A stretch of 31,464 nucleotides of DNA from an uncultured Eubacteriales bacterium (GCA_900545805.1 URAL01000019.1:1-31464); one strand, 5' to 3'; shown: positions 23,980 through 31,448, numbered from the stretch's first letter. The notes: a model not told the origin generated them from the sequence alone. Numbers and translations: made by a program.

Positions 23980-24007
23980 AAGGCGCAGATATTTTTACCT
24001 GCGCCTT
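23980..24007 (+). other. Hairpin between the two tRNA genes
   Basis: AAGGCGCAG (23980-23988) and CTGCGCCTT (23999-24007) form a 9-bp stem with a 10-base loop, 7 bases before tRNA-Glu. No T-run follows, so it may be a processing signal or weak terminator. Confidence 0.55.
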
Positions 24008-24013
24008 AATTTA

Positions 24014-24088
24014 GGCCCGTTGGTCAAGCGGTTAAGACACCGCCCTTTCACGGCGGTAACATGGGTTCGATTCCCGTACGGGTCACCA
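24014..24088 (+). tRNA. tRNA-Glu (TTC)
   Basis: A 75-base cloverleaf: acceptor GGCCCGT/ACGGGTC, anticodon stem CCGCC/GGCGG with loop CTTTCAC (anticodon TTC), T arm ATGGG-TTCGATT-CCCGT, discriminator A and encoded CCA. Confidence 0.95.
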
Positions 24089-24124
24089 AAAAAACCTTCA
24101 TGCAAAAGCATGAAGGTTTTTTTA
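24089..24124. terminator. Terminator of the tRNA unit, shared with the sortase gene
   Basis: AACCTTCATGC and GCATGAAGGTT around an AAAA loop have seven T on plus and an A-run on the left giving T on minus. It ends the tRNA transcript and the convergent sortase gene, whose stop codon lies in it. Confidence 0.9.
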
Positions 24125-24859
24125 TATCTTTCTTGCGACTACGATGAAGCGGCCGTCCTCGGAGTGATATGCGCAGGTTGAAAGAGTGAGTATCTTATCG
24201 CCCGGCGAAAGCTCGGCGTCTGTGTCATAGAGCTTGTTTTCCTCGATGAATTTAACGTATTCGCTAAACGAGGCCTCATCGCCGCTGCCGGTGTATTCAT
24301 AGTATTTAAAGCCGTCGCTGCCCTCGGGCACAAGCTCGGTCTTTATCGCCGCGACGATCTCATAGGTCTGCTTTTCATATATCGTGTCAAAGCTTATGAG
24401 CTTGTGCTGCCTGTAAAAGTCCTCGCTGACATAGTACATGAGCGAGCCGAACATTGAGTAGTCCTTCATGTTGTGCCCGTAGATTATCAGATTGTCGGAC
24501 GAGAGTATATCGCAGTACTCGTCAACGAACAGGCAGCCGCGGTAGGAGTACTTGCCGTAAAAGTCCGTGTGCAGATATTTGTCGATCTCGTCGGGCGCGT
24601 ACATTACGACGTTATCTATACCCGTTCCGTCTATCCTCAGCCAGCCGATAGTGTCGGGGTTTTCCGCATACAGCGCCTTGTACTCAGGCAGAATATCGGG
24701 CAGGGCAGAGGTCGCTTGAGCGCCCTTAAGATCCTTCAGCTTATCGCCGGTGTTTTTGCTGCGCAGATCGTCGACCGCATAGAATATGAGAACGCCTGCC
24801 GAGACAATGAGCGCTATCAAAGCTATCAGACGGATGATTTTTCGCATTTTATCGTTCAT
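24122..24859 (-). CDS. srtB: Class B sortase
   Basis: The 245-residue membrane-anchored transpeptidase has an N-terminal helix at about 9-29, then IIYGHNMKDYSMFGSL with catalytic H129, TLSTC with nucleophile C229, and GRFIVVAR with R237. YGHNM.D.SMFG is characteristic of class B. The enzyme cleaves a sorting signal and attaches the protein to cell wall. The gene upstream in the same direction encodes a protein with a sorting-type C-terminus, its probable substrate. ATG 24859 follows GAGGA at 7 bases. It seems to have its own promoter (24908-24936) embedded at the substrate gene's terminator. Confidence 0.93.
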   Translation of the reverse strand: MNDKMRKIIRLIALIALIVSAGVLIFYAVDDLRSKNTGDKLKDLKGAQATSALPDILPEYKALYAENPDTIGWLRIDGTGIDNVVMYAPDEIDKYLHTDFYGKYSYRGCLFVDEYCDILSSDNLIIYGHNMKDYSMFGSLMYYVSEDFYRQHKLISFDTIYEKQTYEIVAAIKTELVPEGSDGFKYYEYTGSGDEASFSEYVKFIEENKLYDTDAELSPGDKILTLSTCAYHSEDGRFIVVARKI

Positions 24860-24875
24860 TCCGTGTTCCTCGGGA

Positions 24876-24914
24876 AAATAAAAATAGGAGCGGCTTTTGC
24901 CGTTCCTATTTTAT
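24876..24914 (-). terminator. Terminator after the surface-protein gene
   Basis: On the minus strand the arms 24912-24899 and 24894-24881 pair over 13 of 14 positions around an AAAA loop, followed by TATTTTTATTTT. Its left arm overlaps the -10 of the sortase promoter, so transcripts begun there lack the full stem. Confidence 0.75.
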
Positions 24915-24936
24915 ATGCACTATTGCAATAAGTCAA
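24908..24936 (-). promoter_or_regulatory. Promoter of the sortase gene, overlapping the upstream terminator
   Basis: On the minus strand TTGACT (24936-24931), 17 bases, TAAAAT (24913-24908). Initiation would fall near 24901, inside the 5' arm of the terminator, so transcripts from here would escape termination while those from the surface-protein gene would stop. Confidence 0.6.
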
Positions 24937-24954
24937 CTAATCGCCCACATATGA

Positions 24955-26067
24955 TCAGTTTGGCCTTTTCTTGCGATAAGTACCTGCAAGCACTGCCAGA
25001 CTGATGACCGCTATCGCAGACATCAGGACAACGCTTCTTGTGTCGCCGGTCGCAGACGGAGTCTTGGGCTCTGTCGGCTTGTCCGGTGTATTCGGATTGC
25101 TCGGATTGTTCGGATTGTTCGGATTATCCGGTGTGTTCGGATTATCCGGTGTGTTCGGATTGTTCGGATTGTTCGGATTATCCGGTGTATTCGGCTTGTT
25201 CGGCTTGTTCGGATTATCCGGTGTATTCGGATCGTCCGGCTTGTTCGGATTATCCGGTGTATTCGGATCGTCCGGCTTGCTCGGACCGTCGGGACCGCTC
25301 GGATCGTCGGGCTTGCTCGGATCATCGGGCTTGCTCGGATCGTCGGGACCGCTCGGATCGTCGGGACCGCTCGGATCGTCGGGACCGCTTGGATCGTCGG
25401 GACCGCTCGGATCATCGGGGCCGCTCGGATCGTCGGGACCGCTCGGATCATCAGGACCGCTCGGATCGTCACTGCCTGCGCTGTCGATGTTCAGATGAAC
25501 GACATGACCACCGACGTTGCTCATAAACATGTATGTAGCATTACCGGGGACATAGTCTGCGGCTATTCCGGTGAAACCGCTGCTCGGATGCCAGATGATG
25601 GCCTCCTCAACGGTGTTGCCGTAAATGAGCTCCCATCCCTTGATGTTTGCTCCGTTGACCTCAATCTTGAGAGTGCAGGCGCCGGGGAGCCTGAGCACGG
25701 TGCCATGACCGACTATATTGATCGCATCCTTAAAAACCATGTAGGGCTTATCAAAGGTAGAACGCCAGAAAACGGTGTTCGTAACAGGCAGGTAAGCCGT
25801 AACGGTTACGGTTGCGCCGGCAGGGAGCTTCTCATAGCCGTGCAGACAAAGCAGGAAGTTGATGAAGTTGGCATCGGGATACTCGGTATTGTACAGACCG
25901 AGCCCGCTGAAGTAGTCCACGGGAGCCGCGGTCACTTCGGTCTCGGCCGCTGCCTCGACTTCATCAGCACTCGCATTGGTGCTCAGCGCAAAAACAGCAA
26001 TCAGGAAAACAGCAAGCACAAAAAGCGCCGTAAGCACAGGCCTGCTGAGCTTTTCCGTTTTTACCAT
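24955..26067 (-). CDS. Cell-wall-anchored surface protein with proline-rich stalk
   Basis: From ATG 26067 the protein has 370 residues: a signal peptide (helix at about 11-28, likely cleavage near NASA-DE), a globular domain of about 150 residues (45-198) I do not recognise, a stalk at about 200-333 of six-residue units, first DDPSGP and later DNPNTP or NNPNTP, and a C-terminal sorting region with PSATGD (337-342), a helix and KKRPN. PSATG is a variant of LPxTG with Ser in place of Pro. The sortase B gene downstream on the same strand is its likely partner. ATG 26067 begins MVKTEKLSR; GGAGG lies 13 bases before it, a long spacing, and an in-frame TTG at 26094 lies ahead of that site. The ligand or role of the globular domain is unknown. 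Confidence 0.85.
   Translation of the reverse strand: MVKTEKLSRPVLTALFVLAVFLIAVFALSTNASADEVEAAAETEVTAAPVDYFSGLGLYNTEYPDANFINFLLCLHGYEKLPAGATVTVTAYLPVTNTVFWRSTFDKPYMVFKDAINIVGHGTVLRLPGACTLKIEVNGANIKGWELIYGNTVEEAIIWHPSSGFTGIAADYVPGNATYMFMSNVGGHVVHLNIDSAGSDDPSGPDDPSGPDDPSGPDDPSGPDDPSGPDDPSGPDDPSGPDDPSKPDDPSKPDDPSGPDGPSKPDDPNTPDNPNKPDDPNTPDNPNKPNKPNTPDNPNNPNNPNTPDNPNTPDNPNNPNNPSNPNTPDKPTEPKTPSATGDTRSVVLMSAIAVISLAVLAGTYRKKRPN
25070..25470 (-). repeat. 18-bp tandem repeats coding for the Pro-rich stalk
   Basis: About 22 copies of an 18-bp unit encode (D/N)(D/N)P(S/N)xP. The units near the globular domain (about 25310-25470) are nearly identical and encode DDPSGP about eight times in a row; those near the sorting signal are more diverged. 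Such arrays change length by slippage or recombination. The repeat leaves several false frames open on both strands. Confidence 0.9.
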
Positions 26068-26222
26068 GCTATTAAGTTTTCCTCCTTTCCCCAAGGATAC
26101 ATACTAATACCTACACCGAGGTGAATTATCCATGCGGCATCGATTATCCCTGCCGTTGGGCAGGGAAGCAGTCAACCGTTGTTCACGGAAGCAGCACGGC
26201 GGCTATTAATTAATATTGTGAT
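26068..26222 (-). ncRNA. Structured 5' leader of the surface-protein gene, class unknown
   Basis: The transcript from the promoter at 26229-26257 has about 155 untranslated bases. They can form CCGT-GAACA-ACGG and CCCTGCC-CAAC-GGCAGGG (26146-26163), plus CACC-TCGGTG near 26114-26123. The segment CTGCTTCC occurs twice. I compared it by eye with c-di-GMP-I and -II, c-di-AMP, SAM, glycine and other consensus cores and found no match. It could be an unclassified riboswitch-like leader or an ordinary stable 5' UTR. Confidence 0.35.
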
Positions 26223-26228
26223 TATGAT

Positions 26229-26257
26229 ACTATATTGTAACCGATATTTCAATGCAA
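26229..26257 (-). promoter_or_regulatory. Promoter of the surface-protein gene
   Basis: On the minus strand TTGCAT (26257-26252), 17 bases, TATAGT (26234-26229). The remaining bases up to 26351 are AT-rich with no visible gene. Confidence 0.6.
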
Positions 26258-26351
26258 AATATGGTAAAAAGGACTTTTTATAAACAAAAACATATAAAAA
26301 TTTGGTTAAAATTTTTGAAAGATATATACAATGCTGCGATATTGTACAGTA

Positions 26352-26380
26352 TTGCTAACAGGCAGCTTTTGTGCTAAAAT
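26352..26380 (+). promoter_or_regulatory. Promoter of the pyridoxal kinase gene
   Basis: TTGCTA (26352-26357), 17 bases, TAAAAT (26375-26380), with TG one base ahead of the -10 as an extended element. Confidence 0.65.
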
Positions 26381-26419
26381 CAAAACGAATTTTATGCTTG
26401 AGTTAAGGTTGGATACACC

Positions 26420-27286
26420 ATGGAAAAACTGCCGAAGCTGCCGAGAATGGCGGCCATACACGATCTTTCGGGACTGGGAAAGTGCTCGCTTACCGTTGCG
26501 CTTCCCATAGTTTCCGCAACGGGAGTGGAGTGCTGCTGTATACCGACGGCGCTTTTGTCAACGCATACGGGAGGCTTTGCCGACTGGACGTTCACCGATC
26601 TGAGCGGAGATATAATACCCATAGCCGAGCACTGGCACGGACTCGGCGTCGGCTTTGACGCGATATATTCCGGCTATCTTGCGTCCGAGGCGCAGGGAAG
26701 GCTGCTTGAGCGGGCAATCGAGCTTCTGCGCGGAGAGGATACTCTGGTGATAGTCGATCCGGCGATGGCCGATAACGGCAGATACTACGCCAATCTCGGC
26801 GACGTGATGACGGAATGCTTCCGCAGGCTTATAAAAAAGGCGGATATCATAACGCCGAATATAACCGAGGCCTGCTTTCTGACCGGTATGGAATACAGAA
26901 CGGGCGTACATGCCGAAGCCTATGTCGCCGAGCTCATAGACCGACTGTCCGACCTGGGGCCGGCCTTTGTCGCCGTAACGGGTGTCAGCACGGAAAACGG
27001 CAGTGTGGGCATAGTCGCACGCGATAACAGGAGCGGAAAAATGTGCTCTGTCATGAGCACAACGCTCGACGGGATGTTCCACGGCTCGGGCGATGTGTTT
27101 GCGTCGGCATTTGCGGCTCTGCTCACGCGGGGCGCTTCTCTTGAGGATGCTCTCGACACCGCCGAGGAATTCGTGACGGCCGCCATAGAGCGCACGGCCG
27201 CACGCGGAACGCCGCGTCAATACGGCCTCGATTTTGAGGGAGTGCTGCCCGATTATATCCGGATGTGCAGCAAGCTGTTCGAGTAG
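26420..27286 (+). CDS. pdxY: Pyridoxal/pyridoxamine kinase (PdxK/PdxY type)
   Basis: The 288-residue ribokinase-family enzyme phosphorylates the 5'-hydroxyl of B6 vitamers to make PLP and related forms. It begins with AAIHDLSGLGKCSLTVALPI, the substrate end of the fold, has STHTGGF (the flap region), IVDPAMADNG near 111-120, TPNITEACFLTG and the catalytic anion hole HGSGD with D225. The sequence groups with pyridoxal kinases rather than the bifunctional ThiD by eye, but that is not certain. ATG 26420 follows a weak AAGG site. It is a single gene between the surface-protein unit and the dehydratase operon. PLP is the cofactor of CysK. Confidence 0.9.
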   Translation: MEKLPKLPRMAAIHDLSGLGKCSLTVALPIVSATGVECCCIPTALLSTHTGGFADWTFTDLSGDIIPIAEHWHGLGVGFDAIYSGYLASEAQGRLLERAIELLRGEDTLVIVDPAMADNGRYYANLGDVMTECFRRLIKKADIITPNITEACFLTGMEYRTGVHAEAYVAELIDRLSDLGPAFVAVTGVSTENGSVGIVARDNRSGKMCSVMSTTLDGMFHGSGDVFASAFAALLTRGASLEDALDTAEEFVTAAIERTAARGTPRQYGLDFEGVLPDYIRMCSKLFE

Positions 27287-27361
27287 ACAGACAGTATATT
27301 GACCATTTGTTCAGAACAATGGAATTACCATGATTTATTTTTGAATACTCTTGACATAAAC

Positions 27362-27391
27362 TTGACATTTACGCGGAGGTTAAAGTATAAT
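27362..27391 (+). promoter_or_regulatory. Promoter of the 2-hydroxyacyl-CoA dehydratase-like operon
   Basis: TTGACA (27362-27367), 18 bases, TATAAT (27386-27391). A second TTGACAT lies at 27351-27357, giving the direct repeat TTGACATAAAC / TTGACATTTAC. The 27287-27361 stretch otherwise holds only a weak dyad after the kinase gene. Confidence 0.75.
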
Positions 27392-27469
27392 CACATGAAG
27401 GAGTATGGGAGAATCTCATACAAAAACAACTGGTAGGCAAAAATTTTAAATAAGCGGAAGGGGTTGCAA

Positions 27470-28657
27470 ATGAAAGACCTAAAACATCTGATCTATTTTG
27501 AAAACCTGCTGCAGGACGCGCAGAACGAGCTCGTCACCAAGGCAGTGGAGGATGGGCAGATAGCACTTGGTTACAACTGCTATTACATACCCGAAGTCCT
27601 TCTCAATCTTGAAGGCTGCTTCTCTTCAAGACTTCGCGCACCCAATTGCACATCCAGCGACATCGCAAACTACTATATGACCAACCGTACCTGCCCCTAT
27701 GCACGCTCCATTCTCGAGCGTGCCATCGAAGGCGGATACAATTACCTGAGCGCTCTGTTCGGGGCGGAGAGCTGCGCTACCATGGAGCGTATGGAGGAGC
27801 ACTTCTTCCTTATAAATCCCGTAAAGCACGACGGCTTCTTCGTCACCCAGATTGATCCTCCCATGAAGGGCGATCAGACAAACCTCGACTACTATAAGGC
27901 ACAGCTCAAGCTCAAGGTCGTTGACGCAATGCGCGACCGCCTCGGCATTGACGTTTCCGAAGAGGCTATGCGCAAGGCCATCGAGCAGGAGAACGAGCTC
28001 AGCCGCGTTATCACCGAGATCGGTAATTTCCGCAAGCTCGATAATCCCCCCATCACCGGCTATGAGTTCCATGTTATCCAGCTCGTAAGCCAGGTCTGCC
28101 CGCACAAGCTGATCCTTCCTTATCTCAAGGAGACCCTTGAAGAGCTCAAGACCCGTGAGCCCGAGAAGAAGTTCCCGTTCCGCGCACGCGTCGCGCTCGT
28201 CGGCTCTGAGGTCGACGATCCGGAGTTCACAAAGCTCATCGAGATGTGCGGCGCAATGGTCGTTGCCGACCGCTACTGCTTCGGCTCCTTCCCCAGCAGA
28301 GAACAGATAGAGATTAAAGACGGCGAGACCGCGTTCGACGCTATCTGCCGCCACTACCTGTACTGGAACCAGTGCGCACGCTTCATGGACGGCTTCAAGA
28401 TCGACCAGCGTCATGCTATAGCGACTGAGCTCGTTGAGGACTTCAAGGCCGACGGAATCATCTACGAGAACATGAAGTTCTGCGAGTTCTGGAGCTATGA
28501 GAAGGTTCTTGCAAACCACATCTTCACGAACGAAAAGCACATTCCTTGCTGCACCATTGAGAAGGAGTACTCCCTCGGCGCAGTCGGACAGCTTCGTACA
28601 CGTTTCCAGGCGTTCATCGAATCCCTGGAGATCAAGTCCATTCAGGGAGGTAAGTAA
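27470..28657 (+). CDS. 2-hydroxyacyl-CoA dehydratase family protein, HgdB-like (short subunit)
   Basis: The 395-residue protein belongs to the HgdB/BcrC/FldC superfamily, which hold a [4Fe-4S] or double-cubane cluster. Candidate ligands fit the family: C37 in GYNCYYIPE, C75 in TCPYARS, C102 in ESCATMERM, and C338 in MKFCEFW, followed by the closing GQLRTRFQAFIESLE. Members dehydrate 2-hydroxyacyl-CoA, reduce aromatic acyl-CoA, or are uncharacterised double-cubane proteins. No CoA enzyme gene, transferase or ASKHA activator is adjacent, so the substrate is unknown. ATG 27470 follows AAGGGG. Its TAA is only one base from the next ATG, which shows translational coupling with the longer subunit. 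Confidence 0.85.
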   Translation: MKDLKHLIYFENLLQDAQNELVTKAVEDGQIALGYNCYYIPEVLLNLEGCFSSRLRAPNCTSSDIANYYMTNRTCPYARSILERAIEGGYNYLSALFGAESCATMERMEEHFFLINPVKHDGFFVTQIDPPMKGDQTNLDYYKAQLKLKVVDAMRDRLGIDVSEEAMRKAIEQENELSRVITEIGNFRKLDNPPITGYEFHVIQLVSQVCPHKLILPYLKETLEELKTREPEKKFPFRARVALVGSEVDDPEFTKLIEMCGAMVVADRYCFGSFPSREQIEIKDGETAFDAICRHYLYWNQCARFMDGFKIDQRHAIATELVEDFKADGIIYENMKFCEFWSYEKVLANHIFTNEKHIPCCTIEKEYSLGAVGQLRTRFQAFIESLEIKSIQGGK

Positions 28658-30261
28658 TGATGTTCGATAAAGTTATAGCAGCAGTAGATAAAAAGCTTGA
28701 ACGCTTTGACCCCATATGGCAGGCCGAAAACGGCGTAGGCGGTCAGAGATCACGTTATTATGACAAGACCGGCGTTGCAAAATGGCGTGAATGGCGCGGC
28801 GTTAAGGATACCATGGTCGACTACGGCGCATGGCTGAAGAACCTCGCTTCCATGGCGATGATGGTCGCATCCGCTCCGATCCCCTGCCTCAAGGGCTTCT
28901 GGGAGTACCGCTGGATGGGCTCCTACCTTGGCACCTTCATGTTCATCGACCGCCTGTTCGAGGGCTTCCGCGGCTATGAGCTCGTCACCGCACACAAGTG
29001 CATGCACGCTATCGTCCGCAGCCTGACCAAGAAGATCGCCTTCTGCCTGAGCAATGACCGTCGTCTCGGCGGCGGCAAGGATACCGACCGCATCGTTCCC
29101 ATGGATGAGGTTCTGCCTCCGCTGTTCATGATGGGCTTCAAGGAGCTCGTTCCGTTCCCTCTGCAGACGCTGCCTGAGTTCATCATCTGCGATGTTGACC
29201 AGCACATTGAGCCCTACTACATCGACGTTGCCGAGTCCTTCGGCCTTCCCGCCGACGTCTGCTCCCGCTGCGCGGCAGAGACCGGCGTTGCTCTCGACGA
29301 CGCATTCCCCCTCATCGGTAAGGCAATGATCTCGACCAATATGCCATGCAATGCATCCGAGGCCACCTCCATGTTCCAGCGCCGCCGCATAGGCATGCCG
29401 GACTTCCCCGTAACACTCGCCATGATTCACAACGAGCCGGGCGCGCATCCGTATTCCACCCAGATGCTCAAGGACGCCATCGCCTTTGTAGAGAAGGAGT
29501 ACGGCGTAAAGTACGATTGGGACAACCTCTTTAAGTACGCAAAGCTCATGAACGAGCAGAACACCATTGAGCTTGAAAAGTGGGATTACTTCAAGACTCC
29601 GTACTCCGCGCTGTGCGGCATAGCGGAGACTCTGTACCGCCTGTATGCTTGGGCCTCCGTAAACGGCACCGATCCTTACTTCAACAAGGTCGACCGTCAG
29701 GTCATAAAGATTATGCGCAAGGCGTATGAGGAGAAGAGAGAGCCCTTCGGCGGCCGTACCCGCCACCGTGCCTTCCTGTGGGGCCCCTCCGCTGTTTACT
29801 ATACCGATTTCCCGACCTGGATCCAGAACTGCTGGGGCATCAATATCGTCCTGAACATGGACTCCACCATGGGCCACAACATGATAAACACAGAGGATCC
29901 CGAAGAGGCAATCAAGGATCTGGCTATTTTCTCCGAGAAGGCTACAATGCGTCACCACGCCGTCGGCGGCTGGGACAACGTCAACGCCATCTGGGAGTGG
30001 GCAAAGAACTTCAACTGCGACATGGTGCTCATGAACGACAACATCGCCTGCAAGGGCATGCTCGGCGTCCACGCTCTCATGGAGGAGCAGGCGAGAGACC
30101 TCGGCTTCCACTTCATCTTCATCGAGCATGACCTTGAGGACTGCCGCACCGTCTCCCGTCAGGAAATGCGTAACTGCGTAAACGGCTATATGTCCGTTGT
30201 CCTGGGCGAGAAGCCTCTCGATCCTACCATCGTTGAGTTTGACGACAGCGAAGCATATTAA
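28657..30261 (+). CDS. 2-hydroxyacyl-CoA dehydratase family protein, HgdA-like (long subunit)
   Basis: The 534-residue protein shows the 2-HGD architecture at lower similarity. It has ISTNMPCNAS (C231), a preceding C202-x2-C205, a middle segment DNLFKYAKLMNEQN, and the C-terminal NDNIACKGMLGVHALMEEQARDLG, then IEHDLEDCRTVSRQEMRNCVNGY. About 130 N-terminal residues ahead of the family domain include a hydrophobic stretch (60-80) and tryptophan-rich YDKTGVAKWREWRG; I do not recognise them. It is longer than HgdA (about 480 residues). It overlaps the end of the first gene by one base and is followed by a small membrane protein gene, so all three form one operon. Catalytic role is inferred only at family level. 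Confidence 0.8.
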   Translation: MMFDKVIAAVDKKLERFDPIWQAENGVGGQRSRYYDKTGVAKWREWRGVKDTMVDYGAWLKNLASMAMMVASAPIPCLKGFWEYRWMGSYLGTFMFIDRLFEGFRGYELVTAHKCMHAIVRSLTKKIAFCLSNDRRLGGGKDTDRIVPMDEVLPPLFMMGFKELVPFPLQTLPEFIICDVDQHIEPYYIDVAESFGLPADVCSRCAAETGVALDDAFPLIGKAMISTNMPCNASEATSMFQRRRIGMPDFPVTLAMIHNEPGAHPYSTQMLKDAIAFVEKEYGVKYDWDNLFKYAKLMNEQNTIELEKWDYFKTPYSALCGIAETLYRLYAWASVNGTDPYFNKVDRQVIKIMRKAYEEKREPFGGRTRHRAFLWGPSAVYYTDFPTWIQNCWGINIVLNMDSTMGHNMINTEDPEEAIKDLAIFSEKATMRHHAVGGWDNVNAIWEWAKNFNCDMVLMNDNIACKGMLGVHALMEEQARDLGFHFIFIEHDLEDCRTVSRQEMRNCVNGYMSVVLGEKPLDPTIVEFDDSEAY

Positions 30262-30279
30262 TAGGAGGATATAATAACG

Positions 30280-30453
30280 ATGAAAAACGTTGCAAAGATC
30301 GGCGGCAAGCTCGCCATGTTCGCATTCCTCGCTTTTGTCGGCACCTTTACCCTGTATATCACCAACGGCGAAAACAAGCTCATATACTATGTCATTCGCC
30401 CGCTGCTGAACAAGCATTACGATTCCCAGGTTCGTGACCGCAGGATCGTCTGA
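30280..30453 (+). CDS. 57-residue single-helix membrane protein in the dehydratase operon
   Basis: This small frame starts MKNVAKIGGKLAMFAFLAFV and has one hydrophobic segment at about 11-28 and a basic tail ending RDRRIV. AGGAGG lies 11 bases before ATG 30280, and the gene starts 18 bases after the dehydratase stop, so it is co-transcribed. A terminator follows 20 bases after its stop. I know no family for it. A role in holding the cytoplasmic Fe-S proteins at the membrane is possible but is guesswork. Confidence 0.75.
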   Translation: MKNVAKIGGKLAMFAFLAFVGTFTLYITNGENKLIYYVIRPLLNKHYDSQVRDRRIV

Positions 30454-30472
30454 TTGCACAATCTAATCACTG

Positions 30473-30502
30473 AGAGGCCCCGATTTTCGGGGCCTCTTTT
30501 TT
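30473..30502 (+). terminator. Terminator of the dehydratase operon
   Basis: AGAGGCCCCG (30473-30482) and CGGGGCCTCT (30488-30497) form a 10-bp stem with an ATTTT loop, followed by TTTTT. Confidence 0.95.
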
Positions 30503-30548
30503 GATTGAGGTCATATTGACATTTTTGTTGAATATGTATAGCAGAGCA

Positions 30549-30589
30549 CTGTTTATATGCAAAAAAACCTGAATTTTTCATATAAACAG
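30549..30589. promoter_or_regulatory. 11-bp inverted repeat upstream of the CooC-like gene
   Basis: CTGTTTATATG (30549-30559) and CATATAAACAG (30579-30589) are exact inverted copies 19 bases apart. The element ends 12 bases before the -35 of the next gene, where an activator or repressor could bind. Its half-sites are not a motif I can name. Confidence 0.6.
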
Positions 30590-30601
30590 ACGTATATTCT
30601 C

Positions 30602-30630
30602 TTGCAAATCCAAGGCACTTGTGTTAAACT
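30602..30630 (+). promoter_or_regulatory. Promoter of the CooC-like gene
   Basis: TTGCAA (30602-30607), 17 bases, TAAACT (30625-30630), about 55 bases before the start codon. Confidence 0.65.
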
Positions 30631-30683
30631 GTTATCAAAATGCGTAAGGTATGTCTAAGCGCAATTGAAGGGGGGACGTATTA

Positions 30684-31448
30684 TTGGAAAACAAAGCGAA
30701 GATCATAGCGGTTGCCGGTAAAGGCGGCGTCGGCAAGACGTCGATTTCGGCGTCGATCGTAAGACTTTTAGTGGAAAACTTTCCGGATAAAAAGATCCTT
30801 GCGATAGATGCAGACCCCGCTGTCGGCCTGTCTGTCGCTCTCGGCGTTGACGTTAAGCTCACACTTGACGATATCCGTATGAGCATTGTTGACAGCGTCG
30901 AAAACGGCGAAACAAGAGAAGCGCTCGAGCTCTTGAGCGAGGCGCGATTCAAGATCTTTGACGCACTGGTTGAAATGCCCGGCTTTGCATTTCTCGGCAT
31001 CGGCAGACCTGAAAGCTCCGGCTGCTACTGCAAGGTCAATTCCTACCTTAAGGAAGTCATCGGCATTCTGGCAAACAGCTTCGACTATGTCGTCATAGAT
31101 GGTGAGGCCGGAATTGAGCAGATCCAGCGCCGCGTTATGGATAAGGTAACGCATTTGCTGCTCGTAACCGACCAGAGCAAAAAGGGCTGCCAGGTCGTAT
31201 CGACGATCAAGGACGTCGCAGACGAGCTGATTGTTTATGATAAGATTGGAGCCATCGTAAACAGAATGACAAATCCGGAGCTGGCGGAGCTCATTACAGT
31301 GCCAGGTGTTGATATTGTGGCGCGCATCCCGGCCGACAGTGCATTTGCCGCAAACGATATAAAGGGGCAGAGCGTGCTTAAGCTGCCCGAAGATTCACTT
31401 ATGCTCAAAGGAGTAAAGGAAGCACTCCAAAAAATAGAAATTCTTTGA
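30684..31448 (+). CDS. CooC/MinD-type P-loop ATPase
   Basis: The 254-residue protein has the deviant Walker A GKGGVGKT (12-19), IDADP (41-45), a C-x-C pair in SSGCYCKVN (114 and 116), and DGEAGIEQ (139-146). This combination is seen in CooC and AcsF, which bind Ni through a C-x-C pair at the dimer interface and help mature carbon monoxide dehydrogenase or acetyl-CoA synthase. Related proteins of unknown partner also exist. The start is TTG 30684, supported by AAGGGGGGA 8 bases upstream and by the conserved strand start. It has its own promoter behind a terminator, and a further ribosome site (AGAGGTG) and the first bases of a next gene end the window, so its operon continues beyond. Partner enzyme not visible. 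Confidence 0.85.
   Translation: MENKAKIIAVAGKGGVGKTSISASIVRLLVENFPDKKILAIDADPAVGLSVALGVDVKLTLDDIRMSIVDSVENGETREALELLSEARFKIFDALVEMPGFAFLGIGRPESSGCYCKVNSYLKEVIGILANSFDYVVIDGEAGIEQIQRRVMDKVTHLLLVTDQSKKGCQVVSTIKDVADELIVYDKIGAIVNRMTNPELAELITVPGVDIVARIPADSAFAANDIKGQSVLKLPEDSLMLKGVKEALQKIEIL

Noticed and set aside
25004..25526. Overlapping open frames in several phases over the stalk repeat, and a CRISPR-like periodicity
   Set aside because: The 18-bp unit lacks stops in several frames, giving artificial proteins. There are no spacers, so it is not a CRISPR array; it codes for the Pro-rich stalk.
26101..26222. c-di-GMP or c-di-AMP riboswitch in the surface-protein leader
   Set aside because: None of the conserved core strings of these classes that I know could be found on the minus strand, so no class is claimed.
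27287..27330. Terminator after the pyridoxal kinase gene
   Set aside because: The CCATT/AATGG dyad is short and bulged and has no T-run directly after it.
28750..30459. A 569-codon open frame antisense to the long dehydratase-like gene
   Set aside because: It lies entirely over the conserved gene, its protein is Val/Ala/His-rich with no family motif, and it has no ribosome site; it is a codon-bias shadow.
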